Shown: positions 20,184 through 28,750 of the stretch, in pieces
How the letters are laid out: every line of letters begins with the position of its first letter
How positions within the stretch are numbered: position 1 is the first letter of the stretch
NCBI RefSeq assembly: GCF_000013645.1
Contig: NC_007951.1
Coordinates: 2,790,001-2,854,000, forward strand
DNA length: 64,000 nt
Direction: 5' to 3'
From: Paraburkholderia xenovorans LB400
GTDB taxonomy: Bacteria; Pseudomonadota; Gammaproteobacteria; Burkholderiales; Burkholderiaceae
Notes under the pieces: model-generated
What the model saw: only the letters and a program-made list of their open reading frames with translations
Database searches by the model: none
Told to the model about the DNA's origin: nothing
Made by a program: the position numbers and the translations under genes

Positions 20184-20789
20184 CTATGACCCGTGATCGG
20201 CCAAAGGCCACCGCGCCAGCAGGACATGGCGCGTGCGCCCGAGCAGACTGTGCACCAGCGCGAACTCGCGCACATTCCAGCACACCGGCTCGATAGGGCG
20301 TGCGGCGGCCCACGGCATGCCATACGCCAGCGTGACGTGCGGCGTATAGTCCACCGCGGCCGGCGCGGCGTGCTCGCCGAAATCCGCGTTTTGCAGTTCG
20401 CGGCACAAAGCGTCGTGCAGCCTATGCAACCCAACCACACCCTCGCCGCCTGTCAGCACCAATGGTCCCGGTCGAGGCTTCGAGGCAAAGCTCACCACCG
20501 TGTCGAATTCGACGCTGAACGGCTCCATCCTGATTGACGCAGCAGCTTTCATCGCCGCGTCGACTCGCGCTTGCGGCAAACCTCCCACGAAATTGCCGAG
20601 GTGCTGCAAGGTGACGTGCAAGCGGGCCGCCGCGAGCGGCTTGCTGCGCGCGCGCGTCTCCGCGCAAAGCCGTTGCGCCAGCTTCGAGATGCCGGCCGCT
20701 GTATTGGCGTCTGGAAAGACGGCAAAAAACAGGCCGTCTGTCGGCGTTGGCGGCGCCTCGAGCCCAGGCAACCAGAATTGTTCAGGCAT
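20184..20789 (-). CDS. thpR: 2'-5' RNA ligase family / RNA 2',3'-cyclic phosphodiesterase
   Basis: A 201-residue protein of the 2H phosphoesterase fold. The two HxT catalytic motifs are HVTLQHLG (H58) and HVTLAYG (H151), about 93 residues apart as expected. The enzyme opens 2',3'-cyclic phosphate RNA ends. The start at 20787-20789 (MPEQFWLPGLE) is preferred over a longer reading to 20837. It probably belongs to the housekeeping run with the downstream DUF1992 and tadA genes (144-base gap). Confidence 0.88.
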   Translation of the reverse strand: MPEQFWLPGLEAPPTPTDGLFFAVFPDANTAAGISKLAQRLCAETRARSKPLAAARLHVTLQHLGNFVGGLPQARVDAAMKAAASIRMEPFSVEFDTVVSFASKPRPGPLVLTGGEGVVGLHRLHDALCRELQNADFGEHAAPAAVDYTPHVTLAYGMPWAAARPIEPVCWNVREFALVHSLLGRTRHVLLARWPLADHGS

Positions 20790-21109
20790 GGAGTTCCTGA
20801 CCAGATAAAGCCGGCATGTAAATGAATCCCCGTTCATTGCACAGGCTTGCCTGAGCGCCTGATCGATTCAGACCACCCGACTATGCGAAGCTGTGCGATC
20901 GCCTTGCTACGACAAGCCCCGGGATTAGCAAGGTGTATGCGGGCCGCCGGAAACGCGCCGTTATTCGGCGGGTACTCATTTCCCGTTATAGCGCTTGCGC
21001 CTCGCACTCAAACCGATCGCGGTGACCAGCCCGTGCACAATACTGTACATTCATACAGTACAAACAGCAACGGGAACTGGTGAAAAAACAGGAAGAAAAT
21101 CTGGAAGTA
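20790..21109. other. Intergenic region with an orphan LexA-type site
   Basis: A 320-base gap between the tail of the quinone reductase gene and thpR. The only clear signal is the SOS-like box at 21043-21058. On the plus strand after it, about 25 charged codons (KQQRELVKKQEENLEVSAAAK) look coding-like before running antisense into the reductase gene. I do not recognise them. Confidence 0.4.
21043..21058. promoter_or_regulatory. LexA (SOS) box-like palindrome
   Basis: CTGTACATTCATACAG matches the gamma/beta-proteobacterial LexA pattern CTGT-N8-ACAG exactly, and the symmetry extends to TACTGTA...TACAGTA. The nearest downstream genes are thpR (254 bases left, minus strand) and no established gene to the right. 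Confidence 0.6.
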
Positions 21110-21706
21110 TCAGCCGCGGCCAAAATGCTGCCGCGCGCAGGCTCGAACGCGTTCCATATGTTGTGCTGCCACGTCCGCCGGCAGTTCAGGCGCGATCTCG
21201 TCGAAATGCAGGTGCTCGATCAACTCGAAACCGGTGGAACGGAGCACATGCGTATCCTGCAGAACCTGCACGGCGTTCCAGTTTCCGCTCTTCACCAGGA
21301 CCGGCAGCGGCGCACCCGAGCAGGTGATCAGCACAGCCTTCTTTCCGCCCAGCAGTCCGCGCACCACGCCATGACTGGACTCATAGGCGAAACCGCGTGC
21401 AAAGACCCGGTCGATATACCCCTTCATCATGGCCGGCATCGACATCCACCAGAGCGGATAAATCACAGTGAGGGCGTCGGCGGCGCGAATTTCATCCTGA
21501 GCCTCGGCCACATCGGCACAGACAGGGTGTTTGTCGTTGGCTGGCGACAACTCCTGCGCGTTGAGCGCCGGGTTGAATCCCATACGATAGAGGTCGTAAG
21601 TACGCTGGGTATGTCCGAGCTTTTCGAGTTCATCGGTATAGGCACGCGTCAGTCCCATCGTGAAGCTGTTTTCGACGGGGTGAGCTACTACGGCAAGATG
21701 TTTCAT
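21110..21706 (-). CDS. NAD(P)H-quinone/flavodoxin-fold oxidoreductase
   Basis: A 198-residue flavoprotein of the NQO1/MdaB-like flavodoxin-2 fold. It starts with VVAHPVENSFT (the FMN/FAD phosphate-binding loop), then VIYPLWWMSMPAMMKGYIDRVFARGFAY, the hallmark segment of this family. It probably reduces quinones or similar acceptors with two electrons from NAD(P)H. It follows the flavin reductase gene by 48 bases on the same strand, so it belongs to the unit driven by the FNR box at 22498. Confidence 0.87.
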   Translation of the reverse strand: MKHLAVVAHPVENSFTMGLTRAYTDELEKLGHTQRTYDLYRMGFNPALNAQELSPANDKHPVCADVAEAQDEIRAADALTVIYPLWWMSMPAMMKGYIDRVFARGFAYESSHGVVRGLLGGKKAVLITCSGAPLPVLVKSGNWNAVQVLQDTHVLRSTGFELIEHLHFDEIAPELPADVAAQHMERVRACARQHFGRG

Positions 21707-21754
21707 CTCTTCCTCCCAGACAGGTGAACGGCAACGCGCCCGGCTGAAGGTTCG

Positions 21755-22288
21755 CTATGGCATACGCGATTTGAGCCGGATCGTTTCGCCGTCGACCGTG
21801 AATACACCGTATCCACGGTGGTGGATGGTCTTCGGATTACGCTGCCGCGGATCTCGCCATGCTTTCAGCACCTCCACCACGAACAGGTTGTACCGGTTCA
21901 CCAGCCGCGTATCGACCACCTTGCATTCAAGGTTCGCGAAGCACTGCGCCACAAGTGGCGCAGCCACGCATTCGGCCGGCAGCGGCGTCAAACCGGAAGC
22001 GTCGAATTTATCGACGATCTCGCGCCCGCTGCAATTGCCGATCTCGACCACGGCCGAGGCCAGTTCCACGGCCGGGATGGCGATGACGCACTCCCGCGTT
22101 GCGCGCAACGCGGCGAAACTGTAGTCGGCCTGGCTCACCACGCACGCCACGAGTGGCGGCACGAATTCGACCATCATGTGCCAGGACATCGTCATGACAT
22201 TGGCACGGTCCTTATGGCGCGTCGTGAGCAGTACGACCGGCCCCGGTTCGAGCAGTTGGTAGACCTCCGCGAGCGGTACTTCTTTCAT
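21755..22288 (-). CDS. Flavin reductase-like FMN-binding split-barrel protein
   Basis: A 177-residue protein of the flavin reductase domain family, similar to those that bind FMN and use NAD(P)H (typical segments VVLLTTRHKDRANVMTMSWHM, CVVSQADYSFAALRATRECVIAIP). It starts at the ATG 22286-22288, which overlaps the stop of a 42-codon gene by 4 bases. A longer reading to 22444 in this frame has no supported start. Its partner oxidoreductase lies downstream; together they may form a small redox system expressed at low oxygen. Confidence 0.85.
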   Translation of the reverse strand: MKEVPLAEVYQLLEPGPVVLLTTRHKDRANVMTMSWHMMVEFVPPLVACVVSQADYSFAALRATRECVIAIPAVELASAVVEIGNCSGREIVDKFDASGLTPLPAECVAAPLVAQCFANLECKVVDTRLVNRYNLFVVEVLKAWRDPRQRNPKTIHHRGYGVFTVDGETIRLKSRMP

Positions 22289-22413
22289 TGTCCGCCGCGC
22301 CGGACCGTCGCCCGTTTCAGCACGGCCCGCCTCTGCGGCATGCGCCCGAACATGGCAATCGTGACAAGCGTAGAGACGGCCAGAAATCCCATCATCATGA
22401 TCTGCGACTGCAT
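22285..22413 (-). CDS. 42-residue single-span membrane peptide, coupled to the flavin reductase
   Basis: An open frame too short for usual gene finders: MQSQIMMMGFLAVSTLVTIAM, then FGRMPQRRAVLKRATVRRGGQ. It has a strong GAGGAG ribosome site 7 bases before the ATG, one hydrophobic segment (about residues 5-23), a basic C-terminal tail, and a stop overlapping the next start (ATGA). The FNR box at 22498-22511 with a TACATT -10 element lies at the right distance upstream. The topology suggests an inner-membrane anchor or a modulator for the downstream oxidoreductases. I know no family for it. Confidence 0.7.
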   Translation of the reverse strand: MQSQIMMMGFLAVSTLVTIAMFGRMPQRRAVLKRATVRRGGQ

Positions 22414-22497
22414 GGATATTCTCCTCGTGAGTTAGAACGCCCAAGGCCCGATGTTCGGGGTCCAGCAGGAAATGTAGGCGTCTTGACTATTGCCACG

Positions 22498-22511
22498 TTG
22501 ACTCACGTCAA
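22498..22511 (-). promoter_or_regulatory. FNR/ANR box 1, promoter of the reductase unit
   Basis: TTGACTCACGTCAA, a perfect TTGAC-N4-GTCAA palindrome. On the minus strand the sequence TACATT follows after 21 bases, the spacing of a class II FNR promoter (box centred near -41.5). Confidence 0.8.
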
Positions 22512-22756
22512 GAACGGAATGCGCCGACCACGAAGATGGCAGTGCCGCGCGCGGCAAGTGCGAGCGCACGGGCAGGTGAAACCGCATTGACGTTGGCATG
22601 GGCACTGGTGGCGCCGGGAGCACAAGCCGAAGATTACGAAATGCCTCACCGCAACTCACCGTTACGGGATCGAGCCGGCGAATGCGGCCTCGCGCGATCG
22701 TAACGATTCCGTCAGACGGCGGATCAGCCGCGACCTGGCCCCTATGGAGTTTCAAC

Positions 22757-22770
22757 TTGACCTGAGTCAA
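22757..22770 (+). promoter_or_regulatory. FNR/ANR box 2, promoter of the HlyD-ABC exporter operon
   Basis: TTGACCTGAGTCAA, perfect half-sites. Exactly 22 bases later is TATCTT (22793-22798) as the -10. It is paired divergently with box 1, 259 bases away. The rest of the 440-base gap 22414-22853 holds no supported gene. Confidence 0.82.
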
Positions 22771-22853
22771 TTGGCCGGACGGGCAGCGGCTCTATCTTCA
22801 GCAAACGCAACATAGATAGCCTCGCGATCTCCGGCTTCGCCTTCTCCATCCGG

Positions 22854-23867
22854 ATGCAGTTCAAACGAACGAAAAATATGGACCTATCGAAACACCGCAC
22901 GCAGGCGCTGCTCGTGCTGGTCGCCGTCACGGCAGCCGGCATCGTGGCGTGGCGCTGGCCGGTGCTGTTCGGCTCGCATGCCGATACGACTCATATCGTG
23001 GTGTCCGGCAACATCGAGGCCCACGAAAGTGTCCTGAGCGTCACTCAGGTGCAGGCACCCATTGTTTATCTGCCTTTCGACGAAGGCGCTTATGTCCGAC
23101 GCGGCACCGTGCTCGCGCGCGTCGACGATCGCCTGTATCGCCAGCAGACGGAAATCGACCGTACCAATCTGCAGGTGGCCACGGCGCAGATCAGCGCCAA
23201 TGAAAGCACCCTGGCCGCGGCACGCAACAATGTCGTCAGCGATCAGTTCGATCTCAGCGAAAAGCAGCTCGACCTGGGGCGGGCGGAAAACCTGGTGAAG
23301 GGCAACGCCATTGCGCGCCAGACGCGCGACCTCGCCTTCACCGCCGAACGGCAATCCGCCGCGACGCTGGCGCACGACAAGGCGCTGGTGGAAGTCGCGA
23401 GCAACAACATCGCGCTCGCGCGCGCGAACCAGGCCGCGGCGGATGCGAAGCTCAAGCTCGACGAAGTCATGCTCTCCTACACGGTGCTGCGCGCGCCATT
23501 CGACGGCGTGATCGCGGTACGCGAGGCGGAGCTCGGCCAGCTCGCGGGATCGGGCGTCGCCATCTTCACGCTAGATGAACTCGATCACGTCTGGCTGCGC
23601 GCGTATGTGAACGAGCCGGATATCGGCAAGGTTCGTCTCAACGAGGCCGTCACCGTGACCACCGACACCTACCCCGGCAAGACGTATCACGGACGCATCA
23701 GCTTCATTTCTCCGCAGGCCGAATTCACGCCCAAAACGGTCGAGACGCACGCCGAGCGCGTGACGCTCGTCTATCGGGTTCGCATCGATATCGACAACCC
23801 CACGCACGAACTGCTGCCGGGCATGCCGGCCGATGCGTCGATCGCCTTGCTGGCGCCCGGCAAATGA
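22854..23867 (+). CDS. HlyD/YbhG-type membrane fusion protein
   Basis: A 337-residue periplasmic adaptor anchored by one N-terminal helix (ALLVLVAVTAAGIVAWRW). It has a lipoyl/barrel-sandwich half (IVVSGNIEAHESVLS), a helical hairpin (about residues 95-190, repeated Ala/Glu/Asn) and the second lipoyl half with the LRAPFDGVIAVREAELGQ motif. It links an inner-membrane ABC exporter to the outside. An internal ATG at 22878 (MDLSKHR) is an equally plausible start; neither has a strong ribosome site. The stop overlaps the first ATPase gene by 4 bases. Confidence 0.88.
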   Translation: MQFKRTKNMDLSKHRTQALLVLVAVTAAGIVAWRWPVLFGSHADTTHIVVSGNIEAHESVLSVTQVQAPIVYLPFDEGAYVRRGTVLARVDDRLYRQQTEIDRTNLQVATAQISANESTLAAARNNVVSDQFDLSEKQLDLGRAENLVKGNAIARQTRDLAFTAERQSAATLAHDKALVEVASNNIALARANQAAADAKLKLDEVMLSYTVLRAPFDGVIAVREAELGQLAGSGVAIFTLDELDHVWLRAYVNEPDIGKVRLNEAVTVTTDTYPGKTYHGRISFISPQAEFTPKTVETHAERVTLVYRVRIDIDNPTHELLPGMPADASIALLAPGK

Positions 23868-24808
23868 GCACCGCCGCGGCCGTGACCGCGATCCATGTAC
23901 GCGACCTGGTCCGCAGTTTCGGGGCCGTGCAGGCGGTGCGCGGTGTCAGCCTCGATATCGAGCGCGGAGAAATCTTCGGCCTGGTCGGCCCCGACGGCGC
24001 GGGCAAGACCACCATCATGCGCATGCTGGCGGGCGTGCTGCGACCGGACGCCGGCGAGATCTCGCTGGAAAATATCGACGTGATAGCGAAGCCGGAACTC
24101 GCGAAAGCGGCGCTCAGCTATATGCCCCAGCGTTTCGGCCTGTACGAAGATCTGACGGTCGCCGAGAACATTTTTTTCTACGGCGAACTGTTCGGGGTGT
24201 CGCGCAAAACCAATCGAACCCGCAGCGGCGAACTTCTCGAGGCCGCCGGGCTCGTGCCGTTCCGGGATCGTCTCGCCGGGCAGTTGTCGGGCGGCATGAA
24301 GCAGAAACTCGGCCTGGTTTGCGCATTGATTCACACCCCGCGCGTGCTGCTGCTGGATGAGCCGACTACCGGCGTGGACCCGGTGTCGCGGCGCGATTTC
24401 TGGGCGATTCTGTACAACCTGCGCGAAAGCGGCGTCACCATCGTGCTGTCCACCGCTTATATGGACGAAGCCGAACGCTGCTCGCGGCTCGCGCTGCTGC
24501 ATACCGGGCAAATCCGCCAGTGCGATACGCCGTCACGGCTGAAGCAGACCATGCCGGGAGCCCTGTTCGCAGTCGTCGCGGCAGACCCGCGCGCGGTACA
24601 CGACGCACTCGTGGATGCGCCCGGCGTGCTCAGCGCATTACTGATGGGCGACCGTGTGCACGTGCGCGTCGACGACGCGGCGCGCCGTCTGCCGGAGTTG
24701 CAGGCACGGCTTGCCGCGCGCTCCATTGCGAACGCAACCGTGAGTTCCATCGAGCCGGGCATCGAAGATGTTTTCGTCGCGCTCGTCGGGTCGGGAAGCG
24801 CAACATGA
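23864..24808 (+). CDS. ABC exporter ATP-binding protein, first of two
   Basis: A 314-residue cytoplasmic ATPase of the ABC-2/DrrA class. Walker A is present as GPDGAGKTT, signature LSGGMKQKL, and Walker B LLLDEPTTGVDP. It is similar to one half of YbhF/RbbA, which carry both ATPase modules in one chain; here they are separate genes. It overlaps both neighbours by 4 bases (ATGA), a sign of stoichiometric co-translation. Confidence 0.9.
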   Translation: MSTAAAVTAIHVRDLVRSFGAVQAVRGVSLDIERGEIFGLVGPDGAGKTTIMRMLAGVLRPDAGEISLENIDVIAKPELAKAALSYMPQRFGLYEDLTVAENIFFYGELFGVSRKTNRTRSGELLEAAGLVPFRDRLAGQLSGGMKQKLGLVCALIHTPRVLLLDEPTTGVDPVSRRDFWAILYNLRESGVTIVLSTAYMDEAERCSRLALLHTGQIRQCDTPSRLKQTMPGALFAVVAADPRAVHDALVDAPGVLSALLMGDRVHVRVDDAARRLPELQARLAARSIANATVSSIEPGIEDVFVALVGSGSAT

Positions 24809-25755
24809 GCGCCGCGGCTCCGGTCGTGGAGGCGGTCGGCCTGACCAAACGATTCGGCGCGTTTACTGCGGTCGACGGGCTCAACCTGTCCATCGCCCAA
24901 GGCGAGGTCGTCGGCTTCATCGGTCCGAACGGAGCGGGCAAGTCGACCACCATCCGCATGCTGTGCGGGCTGCTTTCGCCCAGCGCCGGGCGCGCCTGCG
25001 TGGCCGGCTTCGACGTCGGCACCCAGGCCGAGGCGCTACGCTCGCATATCGGCTACATGTCGCAGAAGTTCTCGCTATACGGCGACCTGACCTGCCGCGA
25101 AAACCTGCGCTTTTTCTGCGGCATCTACCGGGTTCCCCGGCGCGAAATCGCCGAGCGTATCCAGCTTGCCATTTCGACCGCGGGACTCGAAGGGCGTGAA
25201 GATACGCTGGTGCGCACGCTCGCGGGTGGCTGGAAGCAACGGCTCGCGCTCGGCTGTGCGAATCTGCACCACCCGCCCGTGCTGTTTCTCGACGAACCGA
25301 CCTCAGGCGTCGAGCCCGAGGCGCGCCGCCGGTTCTGGGACCTGATTCACGGCCTCGCCGCGGGCGGCGTGACAGTACTGGTGTCCACGCATTACATGGA
25401 CGAGGCGGAATACTGCCACCGCATCGCGCTGATCGATGCGGGCCATCTGGTGGCAATCGGCAGCCCCAGTGAGCTGCGCGAACAGAATCTCGGGGGCAAC
25501 CTGTTCGAGGTGGCATGCACGCCGCTGGGCGCGGCCCTCGCCGCGCTGCGCGAAGCGCCCGAAGTGATCGACGCCGCGATCTTCGGCGACAGGCTGCACG
25601 TGCTGATGCATCTGGGTGCGGCTAACACCGTGCTTCAGCAGTTTCTCGCAGCCCGGCATATCGAGGTGACGAGCGTGCGCGCCATCCGCGCCAGCCTCGA
25701 AGACGTGTTCGTCCAGCTGGTCACCCACGCGGACAAGGGAGTGCACTCAACATGA
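24805..25755 (+). CDS. ABC exporter ATP-binding protein, second of two
   Basis: A 316-residue ATPase, start MSAAAPVVEAVGLTKRFGAF. Walker A GPNGAGKSTT is intact, and Walker B is LFLDEPTSGVEP. The signature segment reads LAGGWKQRL rather than LSGGxxQR, a divergence also seen in the second module of YbhF-like proteins. A longer frame back to 24520 is rejected because it lies inside the previous gene. It probably forms a heterodimer with the first ATPase. Confidence 0.9.
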   Translation: MSAAAPVVEAVGLTKRFGAFTAVDGLNLSIAQGEVVGFIGPNGAGKSTTIRMLCGLLSPSAGRACVAGFDVGTQAEALRSHIGYMSQKFSLYGDLTCRENLRFFCGIYRVPRREIAERIQLAISTAGLEGREDTLVRTLAGGWKQRLALGCANLHHPPVLFLDEPTSGVEPEARRRFWDLIHGLAAGGVTVLVSTHYMDEAEYCHRIALIDAGHLVAIGSPSELREQNLGGNLFEVACTPLGAALAALREAPEVIDAAIFGDRLHVLMHLGAANTVLQQFLAARHIEVTSVRAIRASLEDVFVQLVTHADKGVHST

Positions 25756-26888
25756 GCCTGCGGCGTCTGCTGGCAATGGCATTCAAGGAAACGCTGCAGA
25801 TCTGGCGCGATCCGCGCAGTCTCGCCATCGCGCTGCTGATGCCGCTGCTGCAGATGGTGCTGCTCGGCTACGGCGTCAGCCTCGACATCCGGCGAGTGCC
25901 GCTGTGCATCAACGACGAGGAGCACAGTCAGCTCAGCCGCGAACTGGTGCAGGACTTCGTGTCGTCGCACTGGTTTTCCGCGGTTCGGAACGTGGACAAC
26001 GAGCGTGCGCTGCGCGATGCGATGGATCGCGGCACGTGTGCCGGCGTCGTCACCATTCCGGTCAATTTTTCGCGTGTCTTCACCACGACGGGTACGGCCT
26101 CGGTGCAAACCGTGTTCGATGCGACCGACGCCAATACGACCAACATTGCGATCGGGTACGCGCAGAACGTCGTCGCGCGAATCACGGCCGCGTTCCAGAC
26201 GCGCTGGCAGCAGTCCCACGGCATACCGGCACAGACCGTGGGAGCGGTCGATCTCGAACCGCGTGTCTGGTTCAACGAGACGCTCGACAGCCGCAATTTC
26301 ATCATTCCGGGCGTCGTCGCGGTCATTCTCGCGCTGGTCGGCGCGCAGCTCACGTCGCTGACCATCTCGCGCGAGTGGGAACGCGGCACGATGGAGCAAC
26401 TCATTTCCACGCCGGTCACCGCACTCGAAGTGATGCTCGGCAAGCTGCTGCCGTACTTCGTGATCGGGCTCATCAACGCGGCATTCTGTCTGCTGAGCAC
26501 GGTGTACTGGTTTCACGTGCCGTTGCGCGGCAGCGTGGGCACGCTGATCGCCACGACCGCGCTGTTTACGCTCGTCGTGCTCGGCATCGGCTATCTGGTG
26601 TCGGTGCATATCCGCAGCCAGCTCGGCGCGAGCCAGGTGGCACTGCTGCTGACCATGCTGCCGACCAGCATGCTGTCGGGCTACACGTTCGCCATCGACC
26701 AGATGCCCGCGCCGATTCAGGTCGCCACGCTGCTCGTCTACGCCCGCTACTACATCACGATCCTGCGGGCCGTGTTCCTGAAAGGCAGCACCATTCCCGA
26801 TCTCGCCATGCCGATTCTCGCTCTGGCTGTGTATGCGCTGGCCATTATCTGGATCGCCTCACGGGCGTTCCGCAAACATCTGGACTAG
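25752..26888 (+). CDS. ABC-2 type permease, first of two (YbhS/YhhJ-like)
   Basis: A 378-residue permease with one N-terminal helix, a large periplasmic domain (about residues 45-175) and a C-terminal block of five to six helices starting at IIPGVVAVILALVGAQL. REWERGTMEQLISTPVTALEVMLGK is the typical ABC-2 coupling helix. It overlaps the upstream ATPase gene by 4 bases and is followed 6 bases later by its sister permease. Confidence 0.9.
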   Translation: MSLRRLLAMAFKETLQIWRDPRSLAIALLMPLLQMVLLGYGVSLDIRRVPLCINDEEHSQLSRELVQDFVSSHWFSAVRNVDNERALRDAMDRGTCAGVVTIPVNFSRVFTTTGTASVQTVFDATDANTTNIAIGYAQNVVARITAAFQTRWQQSHGIPAQTVGAVDLEPRVWFNETLDSRNFIIPGVVAVILALVGAQLTSLTISREWERGTMEQLISTPVTALEVMLGKLLPYFVIGLINAAFCLLSTVYWFHVPLRGSVGTLIATTALFTLVVLGIGYLVSVHIRSQLGASQVALLLTMLPTSMLSGYTFAIDQMPAPIQVATLLVYARYYITILRAVFLKGSTIPDLAMPILALAVYALAIIWIASRAFRKHLD

Positions 26889-26894
26889 CACATC

Positions 26895-28025
26895 ATGTTC
26901 GACCGTCTGCAGGTCATGTTGATGAAGGAGTTCCTCGAACTCAAGCGCGACCCGTGGGCGATATTCCGGCTGGTCGTGCCGCTCCTGCTGCAGGTGATCA
27001 TCTACGGCTACGCCGCGACTTTCACCGTCAACCACGTGAGCCTCGCCGTACTCGATCTGGACCATAGCCAGGCGAGCCGCAACCTCGTCTCGCATTTCGT
27101 CGCCACGGGCAAGTTCGACGTTGTCGATAACGCCACGACGGCCGGCGCGATCACGCATGACATCGATAGCGACAAGGCGACGATGGCGCTCGTCATTCAT
27201 GCCGGATTCGCGCAGTATCTCGGCAACGGCCAGAGCGCGCCGCTGCAGGTCGTGGTGGACGGCACCAACTCCAACACGGCGCTGATCGCGCTCGGCTACG
27301 TCAGCCAGATCGTCGCGCAATTCCAGACGGATCAGATGGCTGACCAGTGGTCCAATTCCACGGCGCCGGCGCCGCCCACCGTTGACGTGACGCTGCGTGA
27401 AAGACCCTGGTACAACGATACGATCGACGACCGCTGGTTCTTCATTCCAGGCGTGGTCGGCACGCTGACGCTGATGCAGGTGGTCAGCCTCACGGCGTTT
27501 GCCGTGGTTCGTGAACGCGAGATCGGCACGCTGGAGCAGATCATGGTCAGTCCGATCAAGCCGGTCGAATTCATTCTCGGCAAGACCGTGCCGTTCTTCC
27601 TGATCGGTCTCGGCGACGTTGCTCTCGTCACCGCGGTCGGCATAGGGTGGTTTCGCGTGCCGTTCGTCGGCAATCCGTTCGTCATGCTGGTCGGTGCATC
27701 GCTTTTTCTGCTCGCCGCACTCGGCCTGGGTTTGCTGCTGTCCACCTTCTCGCGCACGCAGCAACAGGCATTCGCGCTCAATTTCTTTCTCATCAATCCG
27801 CTCTTCATTCTGTCGGGTTTTGCGTTCCCTATCGCCGCGATGCCCAAAGTGCTGCAATGGATTACGCTCATCAACCCGCTGCGCTACTTTCTGGTCGTAC
27901 TGCGCTCGGTATTCCTGAAGGGCACCGGCTTTGCGGTGCTATGGCCGCAACTCGCGGCAATGGCGGCGCTCGGCGGGATCATGCTGACGCTGAGCGTCCT
28001 GCGTTTTCGCAAATCGCTCGACTGA
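26895..28025 (+). CDS. ABC-2 type permease, second of two (YbhR-like)
   Basis: A 376-residue permease with the same layout as its neighbour: an N-terminal helix, a periplasmic domain, then RWFFIPGVVGTLTLMQVVSLTAFAVVREREIGTLEQIMVSP and C-terminal helices. The last gene of the five-gene exporter hlyD-abc-abc-perm-perm. The substrate is unknown; relatives export drugs or cations and lipophilic compounds. Expression is inferred to depend on FNR box 2. Confidence 0.9.
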   Translation: MFDRLQVMLMKEFLELKRDPWAIFRLVVPLLLQVIIYGYAATFTVNHVSLAVLDLDHSQASRNLVSHFVATGKFDVVDNATTAGAITHDIDSDKATMALVIHAGFAQYLGNGQSAPLQVVVDGTNSNTALIALGYVSQIVAQFQTDQMADQWSNSTAPAPPTVDVTLRERPWYNDTIDDRWFFIPGVVGTLTLMQVVSLTAFAVVREREIGTLEQIMVSPIKPVEFILGKTVPFFLIGLGDVALVTAVGIGWFRVPFVGNPFVMLVGASLFLLAALGLGLLLSTFSRTQQQAFALNFFLINPLFILSGFAFPIAAMPKVLQWITLINPLRYFLVVLRSVFLKGTGFAVLWPQLAAMAALGGIMLTLSVLRFRKSLD

Positions 28026-28376
28026 ATCGCAGCTTCTGTGCGATGGGTTCCGGTTGTGCACGGCCTGGCGGACGATTCAGTGCTTGAGTATGCGTCAGTA
28101 CGTCAACGCACCTGCAAACAAGTCCGGATCCACGCCCTGACGAGCTGACGATTCCCCGAGATTGCAAGTGAGCACGTTTCTTTCAGCCTGCATGGCGAAT
28201 CTGATGTCGGGACATCTTTCATACGCGCGTTCCGTATAGGGCGTACGCGGACTTTTGCCAGCCCGGTTGACGTGCCGCAACGAACCCGTCACGTTGAAAA
28301 ACCACCACGCCCGGCAGACGAATCCAGCACGAGATCGGCTATTTATCGACCTCGCTGCGTTGCAGCCCCGAGTTTC
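28026..28376. other. Non-coding stretch between the exporter and cydP
   Basis: About 350 bases without a supported gene. I see no clear rho-independent terminator for the exporter operon. FNR box 3 lies just to the right. Confidence 0.4.
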
Positions 28377-28390
28377 TTGACATTGCTCAA
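28377..28390 (+). promoter_or_regulatory. FNR/ANR-like box 3, upstream of cydP-cydA-cydB-cydX
   Basis: TTGACATTGCTCAA; one mismatch in the right half-site. A weak GAAGAT follows after 22 bases. An oxygen-responsive box in front of a bd oxidase operon is expected from biology. Confidence 0.6.
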
Positions 28391-28489
28391 GCGTGGACGG
28401 CCGTTCTTTCATGAAGATATGACTTACCGCGACCGATCGCATGGCAGTCGGCCCGCTCAAACTCGAACGAAGTCGTCCATCGACCGATC

Positions 28490-28750
28490 ATGACCATCAC
28501 GCTGAACGACAGGAATCCACGCCGCGCCGCCCTGCGCACGCGACTCGCCGGCTGGCTGCGCGGACCGACTTTCCGACGGGATATCGTTATCGTCCTCGCC
28601 ATCAAGTTCGCATTACTGATGGTGCTCAAGTACACCTTCTTCAATCATCCTCAGGCGGAAAACATGTCGCTGCCGCCCGAGCAAGTCGCGCAGGCGCTGC
28701 TCTCCGTGCCTGCCTCGCATCCGTCCCAAGGTGATCAACATGCCCGTTAG
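28490..28750 (+). CDS. cydP: Cytochrome bd oxidase small subunit CydP
   Basis: An 86-residue protein with one membrane helix (IVIVLAIKFALLMVLKYTFF) followed by NHPQ, the pattern of the small CydP subunit found before cydA in beta-proteobacteria. The first 30 residues are basic. The stop lies 11 bases inside cydA, so translation is coupled. The start ATG has no good ribosome site; a later start nearer the helix is possible. Confidence 0.72.
   Translation: MTITLNDRNPRRAALRTRLAGWLRGPTFRRDIVIVLAIKFALLMVLKYTFFNHPQAENMSLPPEQVAQALLSVPASHPSQGDQHAR

Noticed and set aside
22432..22770. A 112-codon frame between the reductase and exporter units
   Set aside because: Starts inside an FNR box and spans both divergent promoters; no ribosome site or family pattern.
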